Positions 51,629 through 59,854 of a stretch of DNA of 64,000 nucleotides are shown here, piece by piece. How positions within the stretch are numbered: the stretch's first letter is position 1; the number at the start of each line of letters is the position of its first letter. A program made the translations under genes and the position numbers. Source of the DNA: Bradyrhizobium sp. ARR65 (GTDB lineage: Bacteria > Pseudomonadota > Alphaproteobacteria > Rhizobiales > Xanthobacteraceae); assembly GCF_000472385.1 (NCBI RefSeq), contig NZ_AWZU01000018.1, positions 62,260 to 126,259 on the forward strand, in the 5' to 3' direction. The notes beneath the pieces are model-generated. The model ran no database searches, was not told the origin of the DNA, and worked only from the letters and a program-made list of their open reading frames with translations.

Positions 51629-52285
51629 ATGTTGTTCATGCGCAAGACCACAGCAATGCCAAGCGCGGCCGAGGCGCTGCCCGGCCGTGCCACAGCGATC
51701 CCGACCGCCACCACTCACTTCGTCAACGGCGAACGCCTCAAGCCGCCGTATCCGGCGCGCCTCGAAAAGGCGATGTTCGGACTTGGCTGCTTCTGGGGCG
51801 CGGAACGCAAGTTCTGGGAGCTCGGTGATGGCGTCCATGTGACCGTGGTCGGCTATGCCGGCGGCTATACGCCGAACCCGACCTATGAAGAAGTCTGCTC
51901 GGGCCGCACCGGCCACGCCGAAGTGGTGCTGGTGGTGTTCGATCCCAAGAAGATCTCCTACGAGCAGCTTCTGAAGACGTTCTGGGAAAGCCACGATCCG
52001 ACGCAGGGCATGCGCCAAGGCAACGACATCGGCACCCAGTATCGCAGCGCGATCTACACTTTTGACGACGCGCAACGCAAAGCTGCGGAAGCTTCGAAGG
52101 CGGCTTACCAAGGAGCGCTGTCGGCAAAAGGCCTCGGTGCGATCACCACCGAGATTGCGCCCGCTGGCGAATTCTATTTCGCCGAAGATTATCATCAGCA
52201 ATATCTCGCCAAGAATCCGGCCGGCTATTGCGGGCTCGGCGGCACCGGCGTGTCGTGCCCGATCGGCACAGGCGTCAGCGCCTGA
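51629..52285 (+). CDS. msrA: Peptide-methionine (S)-S-oxide reductase
   Basis: 218 residues. Reduces methionine-S-sulfoxide in oxidised proteins. Catalytic Cys54 in MFGLGCFWGAERKFW; VGYAGGYTPNPTYEEVCSGR then TGHAEVV, FWESHDPTQGMRQGNDIGTQ and YRSAIY are the family core, and the end NPAGYCGLGGTGVSCP carries the recycling cysteines. Start at ATG 51629 after CGGAGAAAACCC. The N-terminal ~45 residues precede the core and may be a shorter alphaproteobacterial extension. Confidence 0.96.
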   Translation: MLFMRKTTAMPSAAEALPGRATAIPTATTHFVNGERLKPPYPARLEKAMFGLGCFWGAERKFWELGDGVHVTVVGYAGGYTPNPTYEEVCSGRTGHAEVVLVVFDPKKISYEQLLKTFWESHDPTQGMRQGNDIGTQYRSAIYTFDDAQRKAAEASKAAYQGALSAKGLGAITTEIAPAGEFYFAEDYHQQYLAKNPAGYCGLGGTGVSCPIGTGVSA

Positions 52286-52411
52286 CGGTGCCGTGCTGGT
52301 GCGTGCTTTCGCCTCGTGCGAGGCGGCGCACCGCCGACATTCGCGTGAGAACCGTTTGTTAACCATAACCGGTGCATGACTTAAGCCGTCTCCGCTTTGG
52401 GATGGCTTAAG

Positions 52412-53236
52412 GTGCAGGTCGTGCACGCGTTTCGATTTCCGATCATTGCCGCCACGTTCGCTCTTGGCCTGACGACCGGTGCCCCCGTCGCGGTCGCCCA
52501 GGCGCGCAACGATCTCGACTACATGGCCTACGGGCGGCCTCATGAGGGCTACAACAGCCATGCTGCCGCACCGCCCTCTGCCGCCGATTCCGGCGGTGCG
52601 ATCGCGGCCTTGCGCAGGGCCTTTGCCGCCGCGTCCCGTCCGACCTATTCGGCGCCGCCTGCCAATTCCTCGCAGTCCGCATACACGCCGCCGCCCGCCC
52701 GGTCGTCGCCGCCGGCTTCCGCGCAGTTGTCGGCCTATGACGCCTATGCTGCCGCACCGATGCCGACGCGTTACGACACGGCCTATCGGCTCGATGCGGG
52801 CGACAAGCTCCGCGTCGTGGTCTATGGCCAGGATGGTCTCACCAACACCTATGCCATCGATGCCGGTGGCTCCATCACCATGCCGCTGATCGGTGCCGTC
52901 AGCGCGCGCGGCCGCACCCCTGCTGAACTCGCTTCCGCCATCACCGCCAAATTGCGTAACGGCTATCTTCGCGAGCCGTCCGTGGCCGTGGAGATCGAAT
53001 CCTACCGTCCGTTCTTCATCCTGGGCGAAGTCGCAGCTCCCGGACAATACCCTTACGTGCCCAATATGACGATCGAGAGCGCGGTCGCCATTGCCGGCGG
53101 ATTTTCACCGCGCGCCAAGCGCGATGAGGTCACGCTGACCCACACCGACGCATCCGGCACCGCGCGCTACACGGTGCCGCTTGGAACACCTGTTTCGCCT
53201 GGCGACACGGTCCAGGTCGGCGAACGCTGGTTCTGA
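52412..53236 (+). CDS. Polysaccharide export protein (Wza/GumB-like periplasmic domains)
   Basis: About 274 residues. A hydrophobic N-terminal stretch ends in GAPVAVAQARN, likely a signal peptide without a lipobox Cys. A low-complexity Ala/Pro/Ser/Tyr region (about 35-120) follows. The Poly_export domain begins YRLDAGDKLRVVVYGQDGLT with ITMPLIGAVSARGRTPAELA, then a SLBB domain (PFFILGEVAAPGQYPYVPNM). Outer-membrane or periplasmic export of exopolysaccharide is the expected role, but no polymerase genes adjoin. Start uncertain: GTG at 52412 or 52421, or TTG at 52397. Confidence 0.85.
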   Translation: MQVVHAFRFPIIAATFALGLTTGAPVAVAQARNDLDYMAYGRPHEGYNSHAAAPPSAADSGGAIAALRRAFAAASRPTYSAPPANSSQSAYTPPPARSSPPASAQLSAYDAYAAAPMPTRYDTAYRLDAGDKLRVVVYGQDGLTNTYAIDAGGSITMPLIGAVSARGRTPAELASAITAKLRNGYLREPSVAVEIESYRPFFILGEVAAPGQYPYVPNMTIESAVAIAGGFSPRAKRDEVTLTHTDASGTARYTVPLGTPVSPGDTVQVGERWF

Positions 53237-53247
53237 TTTTTTGCACC

Positions 53248-53352
53248 GTCATTCCGGCCGTGCGCGTAAGCAGGCGAACTCTGATGTGCAATTCGCATAT
53301 CTGAGAATCTTGAGATTGCTGGTTCGGTGCCGACGCATCGACCCGGACGACG
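53248..53352. repeat. Composite palindromic repeat with CTGATGTGC hairpin
   Basis: Begins CGTCATTCCGGCCGTGCGCG; the centre ATGTGCAATTCGCATATCTG is a degenerate form of the perfect hairpin in the copy at 18565-18664; ends ACCCGGACGACGG. Lies between the export protein and HD-GYP genes, which are codirectional, so it may separate their transcripts. Confidence 0.7.
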
Positions 53353-53469
53353 GTGCCTAAAATTGTAACGGTGGCGTGAGGCCCGCCTTCATCATTCCTA
53401 TTAAGGCACGCGGAACGCATTGCTCGGTAAGGTTTTGCTGTCATCGCCAACCAGCCCCTTGGGGGATCA

Positions 53470-54567
53470 ATGACAGCCCTTGCCAAACAGTCTTCGTTCA
53501 AGCGGTGCTTCCTGCTTGCATCGGATCACGTCGACCGGAGCAGTGAGCTTGCCCATATCCTGCAGTCGGTCGGCGAAGTCGACACCATCTCGACGTCGGA
53601 TATCCCCGAGCGGCCTGCGAGTCATATCTCCGGCATTGTCGTCGACATCAATCTGCGGTCGGCGGAGGCCGTGCAGCGCGTGCGCAACAAGCTGCGTGGC
53701 GAGGCGTACCGCTCGATGCCGCGGCTGTTCGTTCTCTCCGATGCCTTGCATCACGCCGCGATGCAGGCCTGGGCGCTGGGCGCGACCGATACCATCGCGC
53801 GGCCGTTCAAGGCCAACGATATCCTGCAGCGGATCCGCAGCGCGTTTCCCGACAGCGAAGACTTCGACGCGACCGATCGCGGCAAGATGTTGAATCGCGG
53901 CATTGCCGCGGCCCATGCGGTGATTGCGAAGATCTTCGAACGGTTGCCGGCCGGTGTGCCCTTGAGTTTCGACGACGTGCTCGAGTCCGAAACCAAGATT
54001 CTGAGAGCCATCAAGCACTCGTCCTTGCGCGAATGGCTGACCACAGTGGGCTGCCATCACACCGGCACTTACCGCCATTGCCTGTTCGTCACCGGCTTTG
54101 CGGTGGCGTTCGCGCAGCATCTTGGCATGCGCGAGGACGATCAGCGCCGCCTGACCCGTGCGGCGCTGCTGCACGACGTCGGCAAGGCCTTCATTCCCGT
54201 CGCCATCCTGGACAAGCCGGGCAAGCTGACCGAAGAGGAGATCATCGAGATCCGCCAACATCCGCGCCGCGGCTATGAGGCCCTCGCGAACCAGGGTGGC
54301 TTCCCGCGCGAAATGCTCGATGTGGTGTTGCATCATCACGAGCTGTTGGACGGCAGCGGCTATCCCAACGGCCTGCGCGGCGAGGAAATCAGCGACATAG
54401 TCCGGCTGACCACGATCGTCGATATTTATACCGCGCTGGTGGAACAACGCGCCTATCGCATGCCCTTCACCTATGCCCGCGCCTTCTCGGTGATGGAGAA
54501 CATGGGCGCCAAGCTCGACCAGCAACTGCTGCAGGCGTTTCGACCTGTGGCGTTCGGGGCGTATTGA
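53470..54567 (+). CDS. HD-GYP domain protein with degenerate receiver domain
   Basis: 365 residues. Residues 10-~130 look like a CheY receiver: Asp59 (GIVVDINLRS) could be the phosphoacceptor, but the usual Lys before Pro-Phe is Arg111 (IARPFKA). The HD-GYP domain (about 190-365) has HD at 235-236 (ALLHDVGKAFIPVAILDKPG), HHHE near 288 (VLHHHELLDGSGYPNGLRGE) with an intact GYP at 297-299, so cyclic-di-GMP phosphodiesterase activity is plausible. Target unknown; the upstream polysaccharide export gene makes a link to exopolysaccharide control attractive but unproven. Confidence 0.9.
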   Translation: MTALAKQSSFKRCFLLASDHVDRSSELAHILQSVGEVDTISTSDIPERPASHISGIVVDINLRSAEAVQRVRNKLRGEAYRSMPRLFVLSDALHHAAMQAWALGATDTIARPFKANDILQRIRSAFPDSEDFDATDRGKMLNRGIAAAHAVIAKIFERLPAGVPLSFDDVLESETKILRAIKHSSLREWLTTVGCHHTGTYRHCLFVTGFAVAFAQHLGMREDDQRRLTRAALLHDVGKAFIPVAILDKPGKLTEEEIIEIRQHPRRGYEALANQGGFPREMLDVVLHHHELLDGSGYPNGLRGEEISDIVRLTTIVDIYTALVEQRAYRMPFTYARAFSVMENMGAKLDQQLLQAFRPVAFGAY

Positions 54568-54572
54568 TACCC

Positions 54573-54668
54573 GCCATTCCGGGGCGCTCGTAAAGCGAGC
54601 CAACCCGGAATCAAGAGTTGTAGCGTGAGATTCGGGGTTCGAAGCTATCGCATCGCCCCGGAGTCACG
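54573..54668. repeat. Palindromic intergenic repeat, GCCATTCCGGGG variant
   Basis: Starts GCCATTCCGGGGCGCTCG and ends GCATCGCCCCGGAGTCACGG; the central AACCCGGAATCAAGAG and GAGATTCGGGGTTCG are mirror halves. Same family as 5569-5649. Lies between convergent genes. Confidence 0.7.
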
Positions 54669-54672
54669 GCGG

Positions 54673-56253
54673 CTAGTCCAACAGCTTCCTTAATTCCGCC
54701 TTCGCCACTTTCTCCAGCGTCGAGCGGGGCAGTTCGTCGACAAAGCGGATCTCGCGCGGCTGCTTGAAATCGGCAAGCGCGCTGCGACAGGCCGCCACGA
54801 TGTTGCCATGCAGGTCCTGCGGCAGCTTGTCGACGCCGCTTTGGGGAATGATGAAGACGACCGGCACCTCCTCAAGCATCGCGTGCTTCTTGGCCACCAC
54901 CGCGGCCTCGCGCACGCCGGGAACGAGCGCGATGACCTGTTCGATTTCGGAGGCCGCGACATTCTCGCCGCCGACCTTCAGCATGTCCTTGGCGCGATCG
55001 CCGAACCTGATGAAGCCGTTCTCCAGAAGCGTGACGCGATCGCCGGTGATAAAATAGCCGTGCTCGTCAAAGCTCCCGCGCGTGGCTTTCTCGTTGTAGA
55101 GATATTCCTTGAACAGGGATAGGCCGGGCACTCCCTTGATGGAGAGATTGCCGGTGCCGCCGACCTCCGTGGGCCGGCCGTCATCATCGGTGACGCGGAT
55201 GGAATATTCCGTGGCCGCGCGGCCCATCGACATCGGCGCATTGGGCTGATCGACCTCGCCGACGATGCCGTGGGTGATGGTCTCGGTCATGCCCCACCAG
55301 CCGATGATCTTGACGCCGAAAGCGGCAAAGGCTGGTGGTTCGCAGACCGCCGTGCCCCAGAGACGGAATTTGTGATCTCTCGGAGTCTCGTGCTCGAGCA
55401 GCGCCTTCATGCAGAAAGGAATCGTCGAGGTCCAGGTGCAGCCATGCTGCTTGGCCACGCGCCAGAACCGGCTTGCCGAAAATCGCGGCTGGATCACGCA
55501 GGAGCCGCCCACCCACAACGTCGCCAGCATGGAATAGGCCAGCGCATTTGTGTGAAACAGCGGCAAGTAAGTCTGGTGCACGTCGCTCGCATGCAGGTCC
55601 TCATGCGCGGCATTGACCTTGGCGCCCCAGAGTGCATTGGCATGGGTCCATAGCACCGCTTTCGGCCGCGAGGTCGTGCCGGACGTATACTGGACGCTGC
55701 AGGGCGCCGCCGGATCGGCGGCGCGACGCGGCCTGTCCATGCTGTCGCCGAACAGAGCCTCGAAGGAATTTTCGCGCGGCGGAACGTGCGCCGGCGCGGC
55801 GCCGGCGTCGTGCGAAATCACGGCCATCCAGCGCAGATCCTTACAATGGGCTGCGATCATCTCGGCATAAGCGGGTTGGGTGATGGCGGCGGCCGCGCCG
55901 CAATGATTTGCAAAATAGTCCATCTCGGCGCCGGCTGAGCGGGTGTTGGTGGTCACCGCGATGGCTCCGAGCTCGGCGCAGGCAAACCAGGCCAGCATCG
56001 CTTCGATGCAATTATCCAGATGGATCAGCACGAAATCGCCGCGTTTGATGCCGCGCTTGACGAGCCCCGCGGCCAGCGCGCCGACCCGCTCGTGAAATTC
56101 GCCATAAGACCATTCCTGCGCCGGAGCATCGAACGGCGCCCAGATCAGGAACGGGTGTTCGCGGCGATTCTCGCTGCGCAGCTTGAGTAGCCAGGGCACA
56201 TCCAGCCCCGCGAACGGGCCGACCACGCCCGGTGCCGCCTGAGAATTCGTCAT
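54673..56253 (-). CDS. Acyl-CoA synthetase / AMP-dependent ligase
   Basis: 526 residues. ANL superfamily: P-loop-like VQYTSGTTSRPKAVLWTHAN, A5 region WWGMTETITHGIVGE, A7 YFITGDRVTLLENGFIRFGD, hinge RAKDMLKVGGENVAASEIEQ and the A10 lysine near the C-terminus (LPRSTLEKVAKAELRKLL). It activates a carboxylic acid as acyl-CoA; the closest look is to medium-chain or aromatic/crotonobetaine-type ligases. GGGAGGAAGC precedes the ATG (56251-56253). A VOC protein gene lies upstream on the same strand, with a palindromic repeat between. Confidence 0.9.
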   Translation of the reverse strand: MTNSQAAPGVVGPFAGLDVPWLLKLRSENRREHPFLIWAPFDAPAQEWSYGEFHERVGALAAGLVKRGIKRGDFVLIHLDNCIEAMLAWFACAELGAIAVTTNTRSAGAEMDYFANHCGAAAAITQPAYAEMIAAHCKDLRWMAVISHDAGAAPAHVPPRENSFEALFGDSMDRPRRAADPAAPCSVQYTSGTTSRPKAVLWTHANALWGAKVNAAHEDLHASDVHQTYLPLFHTNALAYSMLATLWVGGSCVIQPRFSASRFWRVAKQHGCTWTSTIPFCMKALLEHETPRDHKFRLWGTAVCEPPAFAAFGVKIIGWWGMTETITHGIVGEVDQPNAPMSMGRAATEYSIRVTDDDGRPTEVGGTGNLSIKGVPGLSLFKEYLYNEKATRGSFDEHGYFITGDRVTLLENGFIRFGDRAKDMLKVGGENVAASEIEQVIALVPGVREAAVVAKKHAMLEEVPVVFIIPQSGVDKLPQDLHGNIVAACRSALADFKQPREIRFVDELPRSTLEKVAKAELRKLLD

Positions 56254-56348
56254 GCTTCCTCCCGCGCAGCCTTTGCCGGCTGCGTTTTCGTAGGAGTGTT
56301 TCTGCCACCGGATAAGGCGCTGCGCAAATGCTGCGCTGCCTCCGCCCT

Positions 56349-56473
56349 CATGGCCGGGCTTGACCCGGCCATCCACGTCCCGCTGCGGATCCGATGGGAC
56401 GTGGATGCCCGGGCCTTCGCCTCGCGGAAGAGGCGTCGGCCTCGCAGGCGGAACAAGCCCGGGCATGACGAGC
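56349..56473. repeat. Palindromic element with TCATGGCCGGGCTTGACC ends
   Basis: Left end CTCATGGCCGGGCTTGACCC then GGCCATCCACGTCCC; right part GGGACGTGGATGCCCGGG and AACAAGCCCGGGCATGACGA. No coding sequence. Termini resemble the palindromes around the GIY-YIG gene at 46202-46435 and the element at 23815-23903. Confidence 0.75.
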
Positions 56474-56495
56474 CGCTGGTGTGTCGTCGAGTGTG

Positions 56496-56915
56496 CTAAC
56501 CGGCTCCATCCGCGTAGGACGAAATCTCGATCAGGCTGCCGTCGGGATCGCGGCAATAGACCGAGCGCAACGTGCCGCGTGCGCCTTGCCTGGCCACCGG
56601 TCCCTCCTCGATGGCAACGCCATTCGCCTTGAGATGCGCGACCACCTCGTCCGGGTTGCTCGTGGTGAGAAAGCACAAATCCTCGCTGCCCGGCGTCTCG
56701 TGGTCGGCGGTGAACCACTCGACCTTGTCTGCGTCCTTAGGCCGCACATTGATCTTCTGATCGCCAAACACCAGTGACGTCCGTTTCGGCTTGCCCTCGC
56801 CGGGATCGAACATCTTCACCTCCATGCCGAGGATTTTCTGGTACCACGCGACCGAGCGCGCGACGTCGGCCACATTGATCACGAGATGATCGAGCGCATG
56901 GACTTTCACTGACAT
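56496..56915 (-). CDS. VOC (glyoxalase/dioxygenase-like) family protein
   Basis: 139 residues. Paired beta-alpha-beta-beta-beta units: ALDHLVINVADVARSVAWYQ then KILGMEV, and EDLCFLTTSNPDEVVAHLKA, closing with TLRSVYCRDPDGSLIEISSY. Likely metal ligands are His9 (DHL), His71-region (ADHETPG) and the Glu in LIEIS. Reaction unknown; similar proteins are often annotated as virulence-associated or lactoylglutathione-lyase-like. Divergent from the periplasmic binding protein gene; 108 bases between. Confidence 0.85.
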   Translation of the reverse strand: MSVKVHALDHLVINVADVARSVAWYQKILGMEVKMFDPGEGKPKRTSLVFGDQKINVRPKDADKVEWFTADHETPGSEDLCFLTTSNPDEVVAHLKANGVAIEEGPVARQGARGTLRSVYCRDPDGSLIEISSYADGAG

Positions 56916-57023
56916 GGCTTATCCTTTCGTCGCGCCGTCTTGGGCGCGCTGGCCGCAGGGCGGCCTCTTTGTTACAACGCCAGCCGCTTTTGGTTCAACG
57001 ACAACAAACAGGGGAGAAATGCG

Positions 57024-58004
57024 ATGCTTTCACGCCGCGATGCGATCGTAGCCTTTTCCATCGGCCTGCCGGCACTGGTGGCCTCGACAAGGCGCGGAGC
57101 CGCGGCGCTGGAATATCCGACCCGGCCGGTACGCTTCGTGGTGGGCTATCCCCCCGGCGGCGCCACCGATATCCTGGCGCGGCTGGTTGGGCAGCGGCTG
57201 TCGGAAAGGCTCGGCCAGCAATTCGTGATCGAGAACAAGCCGGGCGCGGGGAACAACATCGCCACCGAGGCGGTGGTGAACGCGGAAGGCGACGGCTACA
57301 CGGTCCTGCTGGTCAATCCCGCGAACTACATCAACGCGACGCTCTACGCCAATCTCAAGTTCAATTTCGTCCGCGATATCGTCGCGGTGGCGTCCTTCAA
57401 CCGTGTGCCGAACGTGATGACGGTCAACAAGGACGTGCCGGCCAAGAACGTCGCCGAATTCATCGCATATCTGAAGGACAATCCCGGCAAGATCAACATG
57501 GCCTCGTCAGGTAACGGCACCTCCGTGCATCTGTCGGGGGAAATGTTCATGGCGATGACCGGCACCAAGATGCAGCACGTGCCCTATCGCGGCGCGGCAC
57601 CGGCGATCACCGACATGTTGGGCGGCCAGGTGCAGGTGATCTTCGATAACATGCCCTCTATCATCCAGCATATCCGCTCGGGTGCACTGCGTGCGCTTGG
57701 CGTGACGACGGCGGAGCGGTCGCCGCAATTGCCCGACGTGCAGGCCATCGCCGAAACCGTTCCGGGCTATGAGGCGAGCGCGCTGTTCGGCATGGGTGCG
57801 CCGAAGAACGCGCCGAAGGACGTCATCGCCAGGCTCAACACCGAGATCAATGCGATCCTGGCCGAACCCGACATGCGCAAGCGTCTGGTCGAGCTCGGCG
57901 GCGAGCCGTTGATCCAGTCGCCGGATGCCTTTGGCGAGCAGATCAAGGCCGAGACGGAGAAGTGGAAAGAAGTGGTCGAATTCGCCGGGCTCAAGGTGGA
58001 GTGA
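57024..58004 (+). CDS. Tripartite tricarboxylate transporter substrate-binding protein (Bug family)
   Basis: 326 residues. A signal peptide with twin-arginine-like SRRDA start (MLSRRDAIVAFSIGLPALVA) is followed by the Bug core: YPTRPVRFVVGYPPGGATDI then LARLVGQRLSERLGQQFVIE and NKPGAGNNIATEAVVNAEGD, and VPYRGAAPAITDMLGGQVQV. These periplasmic proteins bind carboxylates. No TctA/TctB membrane genes adjoin, as is usual for orphan Bug proteins. ATG preceded by GGGGAGAAATGCG. Divergent from a ligase/VOC pair, suggesting uptake and activation of one organic acid. Confidence 0.92.
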   Translation: MLSRRDAIVAFSIGLPALVASTRRGAAALEYPTRPVRFVVGYPPGGATDILARLVGQRLSERLGQQFVIENKPGAGNNIATEAVVNAEGDGYTVLLVNPANYINATLYANLKFNFVRDIVAVASFNRVPNVMTVNKDVPAKNVAEFIAYLKDNPGKINMASSGNGTSVHLSGEMFMAMTGTKMQHVPYRGAAPAITDMLGGQVQVIFDNMPSIIQHIRSGALRALGVTTAERSPQLPDVQAIAETVPGYEASALFGMGAPKNAPKDVIARLNTEINAILAEPDMRKRLVELGGEPLIQSPDAFGEQIKAETEKWKEVVEFAGLKVE

Positions 58005-58077
58005 ACGCAGGAATCGCCGCCGATCTGGTAAGGTTGCATCTGACGTACCGTTCCCACCAGCGCGGAGGAAACGCATC

Positions 58078-58350
58078 ATGCGCAAATTCGGTTTTGCCGT
58101 CGCGACGGTGCTCGCGGCGGGTTTTGCGACCTTGGCAAACCCGGCGCCCACGAAGGCCGCCTATGATTATCCCTGGTGCATCCAGGGTCGCGGCTGGGGC
58201 TATCCCGGCGAGTGCTCGTATCAGACGTATGAGCAGTGCATGGCGAGCGCGTCGGGCCGCAACGTCTATTGCGGCATCAATCCGCGCGTCGCTTTCGACC
58301 GTGCGCGCCGGGGTCCACCGCCTTATCGTGCGCCGTATCCGCAATGGTGA
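58078..58350 (+). CDS. DUF3551 domain-containing small secreted protein
   Basis: 90 residues. Signal peptide (MRKFGFAVATVLAAGFATLA then NPAPTKA), followed by the DUF3551 pattern YPWCIQGRGWGYPGECSYQT and QCMASASGRNVYCGINPRVA with paired cysteines. Such small Cys-containing exported proteins are expanded in Bradyrhizobium; function unknown. GGAGG lies ten bases before the ATG. Ends 54 bases before the convergent protease gene. Confidence 0.88.
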   Translation: MRKFGFAVATVLAAGFATLANPAPTKAAYDYPWCIQGRGWGYPGECSYQTYEQCMASASGRNVYCGINPRVAFDRARRGPPPYRAPYPQW

Positions 58351-58404
58351 ACCGATCGCCGCTCGCCGCGGCCTTTGGTCCGCGGCGAGCATCAGCCTCG
58401 CAGC

Positions 58405-59655
58405 CTATCGTTTCGCCTCAACTGGCTGCTTGCCGCCGGTGCATGTGATCAGCAGCGTGTAGGCGCGGGCATTGCCGGCGATCTCGGGAGTCTTGAGTTC
58501 GCCTTTGGGCTCGGCGGTCTCGTACGGTACGACGCTGTTGTCGAGAAAATCGCGGATCGCGCCGGTCTTGATGGCGAAATTGACATTCTCCGGAATGCTG
58601 CCGGTGGCCCGGACGATCGCAACGGCATTGAGCTTCTCCGAAACCACGCCGACAATCAGCCCGCTGGTATCAAGCAGCGGACCTCCGCTGTTGCCAGGCT
58701 GAACCGCAGCGCTGATCTGGAGATAGCGCGAGTCGTTCAGGATGCCGCTGAGCGAGCTCACGATGCCTGTGGTGACCGTGAAATCCGATGTGAGCAGGCC
58801 GTGAAAGGGATAGCCGATCGCAACCACGGAATCGCCGGAGCGAATCGAGCGATCGCGGATCTTGGCAAAGTCCTTGAAAGAGGTGGTCGGTCCCTGCAGC
58901 AGCGCGAGGTCGTTGTTCGCGTCGCTGGAGACGACGCGTAGCGTGGTCGCCGGCTGACCGCTGAGATTGCCGCGAATATCCGTGCAGCCGTCGATCACAT
59001 GATAATTGGTGACGATGTGGCCATTGGCGCTGATCACAAAGCCAGTGCCGCTACTACTCACGCTCTTCGAAGCCTTCGGCGCGGCCGGCGCGGCGTTCGG
59101 CGCCTCGCTCGCCGAGGCCGTTTTTGGCGCGGCGAGTTTCGAAAAGTCCCCGGCGCTGTTCAGCCCTTGCGCTTTGACCCTGGTGACACAAGTTGCAATG
59201 GCGTTGAGCAGGGGGCCGGTCGAGGTCAGGTTGAATTGCAACGTTGTCTTTCCAGCCTGCGCGACCATGAGGCTGGCCCGCTGAAAGGCACGCGCGACGT
59301 TTGGCGGCAGAATCGCCGTCAGCATGACGTTCGAATTCGCCGTCGCAAACAGCCGTGCTCCGGCCTGACCATCAAAAGTGACGTCGATCGGCAGCGTTTC
59401 GCCCTTGTTCAAGTGGAAGTCGGGACTGGCGAAGCTGAGCAGCCAGGCATTGGCGGCGTTCTGGCCGACCACGAGGCTCACGCCGCTGGCATAAGACGTC
59501 GTCGCCGCGCAGTGCGAGAAGGCGCCCGTGCTGTCGTCGCTGAAGGCGCCGCCGATCCAGTTCCCGACATGGATCGACCCGAATGGTCCGGCGGCTATTG
59601 CAGAAGACGCGATTGCAATTTGTAGTGAACAGGCAAGCAATAACTTTCTCAGCAT
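58405..59655 (-). CDS. Secreted trypsin-like serine protease
   Basis: 416 residues. Signal peptide (LLLACSLQIAIASSAIAAGP). Residues about 25-165 form an unassigned N-terminal domain (GSIHVGNWIGGAFSDDSTGA; CAATTSYASGVSLVVGQNAA). An Ala/Ser-rich linker (170-205) leads to an S1-type domain: His219 (VTNYHVIDGC), Asp249 (ANNDLALLQ), Ser323 (VQPGNSGGPLLD), so the catalytic triad is complete. No PDZ domain. Periplasmic or extracellular proteolysis is likely. ATG 59653-59655. Confidence 0.88.
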   Translation of the reverse strand: MLRKLLLACSLQIAIASSAIAAGPFGSIHVGNWIGGAFSDDSTGAFSHCAATTSYASGVSLVVGQNAANAWLLSFASPDFHLNKGETLPIDVTFDGQAGARLFATANSNVMLTAILPPNVARAFQRASLMVAQAGKTTLQFNLTSTGPLLNAIATCVTRVKAQGLNSAGDFSKLAAPKTASASEAPNAAPAAPKASKSVSSSGTGFVISANGHIVTNYHVIDGCTDIRGNLSGQPATTLRVVSSDANNDLALLQGPTTSFKDFAKIRDRSIRSGDSVVAIGYPFHGLLTSDFTVTTGIVSSLSGILNDSRYLQISAAVQPGNSGGPLLDTSGLIVGVVSEKLNAVAIVRATGSIPENVNFAIKTGAIRDFLDNSVVPYETAEPKGELKTPEIAGNARAYTLLITCTGGKQPVEAKR

Positions 59656-59801
59656 ACAATGGCCCCAGCGCACCCCAAGTCTTTCCCGGAACATTCTATG
59701 TGTGAGTTGCGCCGGAAGCAATCAGGAGTAGCATGCGGTCTGCCGGCAGGTTCGTATGTTCGCGGCCCGGGCGTTGTCATCCATCCGCCGCAAACAGCGG
59801 C

Positions 59802-59830
59802 TTGCCTTTAACTTTGCGATTCCGTATACT
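59802..59830 (+). promoter_or_regulatory. Sigma70 promoter of the membrane protein-regulator-uppS operon
   Basis: -35 TTGCCT (59802-59807), 17-base spacer, -10 TATACT (59825-59830), 24 bases before the first start codon. A half-site ACTTTGCGAT (59811-59820) is inside the spacer, and a full palindrome begins at 59828, over the -10 end and the transcription start. Confidence 0.65.
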
Positions 59831-59844
59831 TTGCGATGCAAAGT
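59828..59844. promoter_or_regulatory. Palindromic operator candidate ACTTTGCGATGCAAAGT
   Basis: Perfect 7-bp arms ACTTTGC/GCAAAGT around GAT. Its position over the -10 box and start point is that of a repressor site. A closely related 17-mer lies at 60861-60877, before uppS. The regulator encoded by the second gene of the operon is the natural candidate to bind both. Confidence 0.6.
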
Positions 59845-59854
59845 GAGGTGAGCG

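Noticed and set aside
53467..54603. 378-codon minus-strand frame opposite the HD-GYP gene
   Set aside because: The plus-strand protein has an intact HD-GYP domain; the minus text has no motif.
54625..54640. GGTTCGAA motif resembling a tRNA T-loop
   Set aside because: It is part of a palindromic repeat; no acceptor or anticodon stems surround it. No tRNA was found in the window.
56254..56718. In-frame extension upstream of the acyl-CoA synthetase
   Set aside because: It crosses a palindromic repeat and the complement of the VOC gene; the ATG at 56253 has a strong ribosome-binding site.
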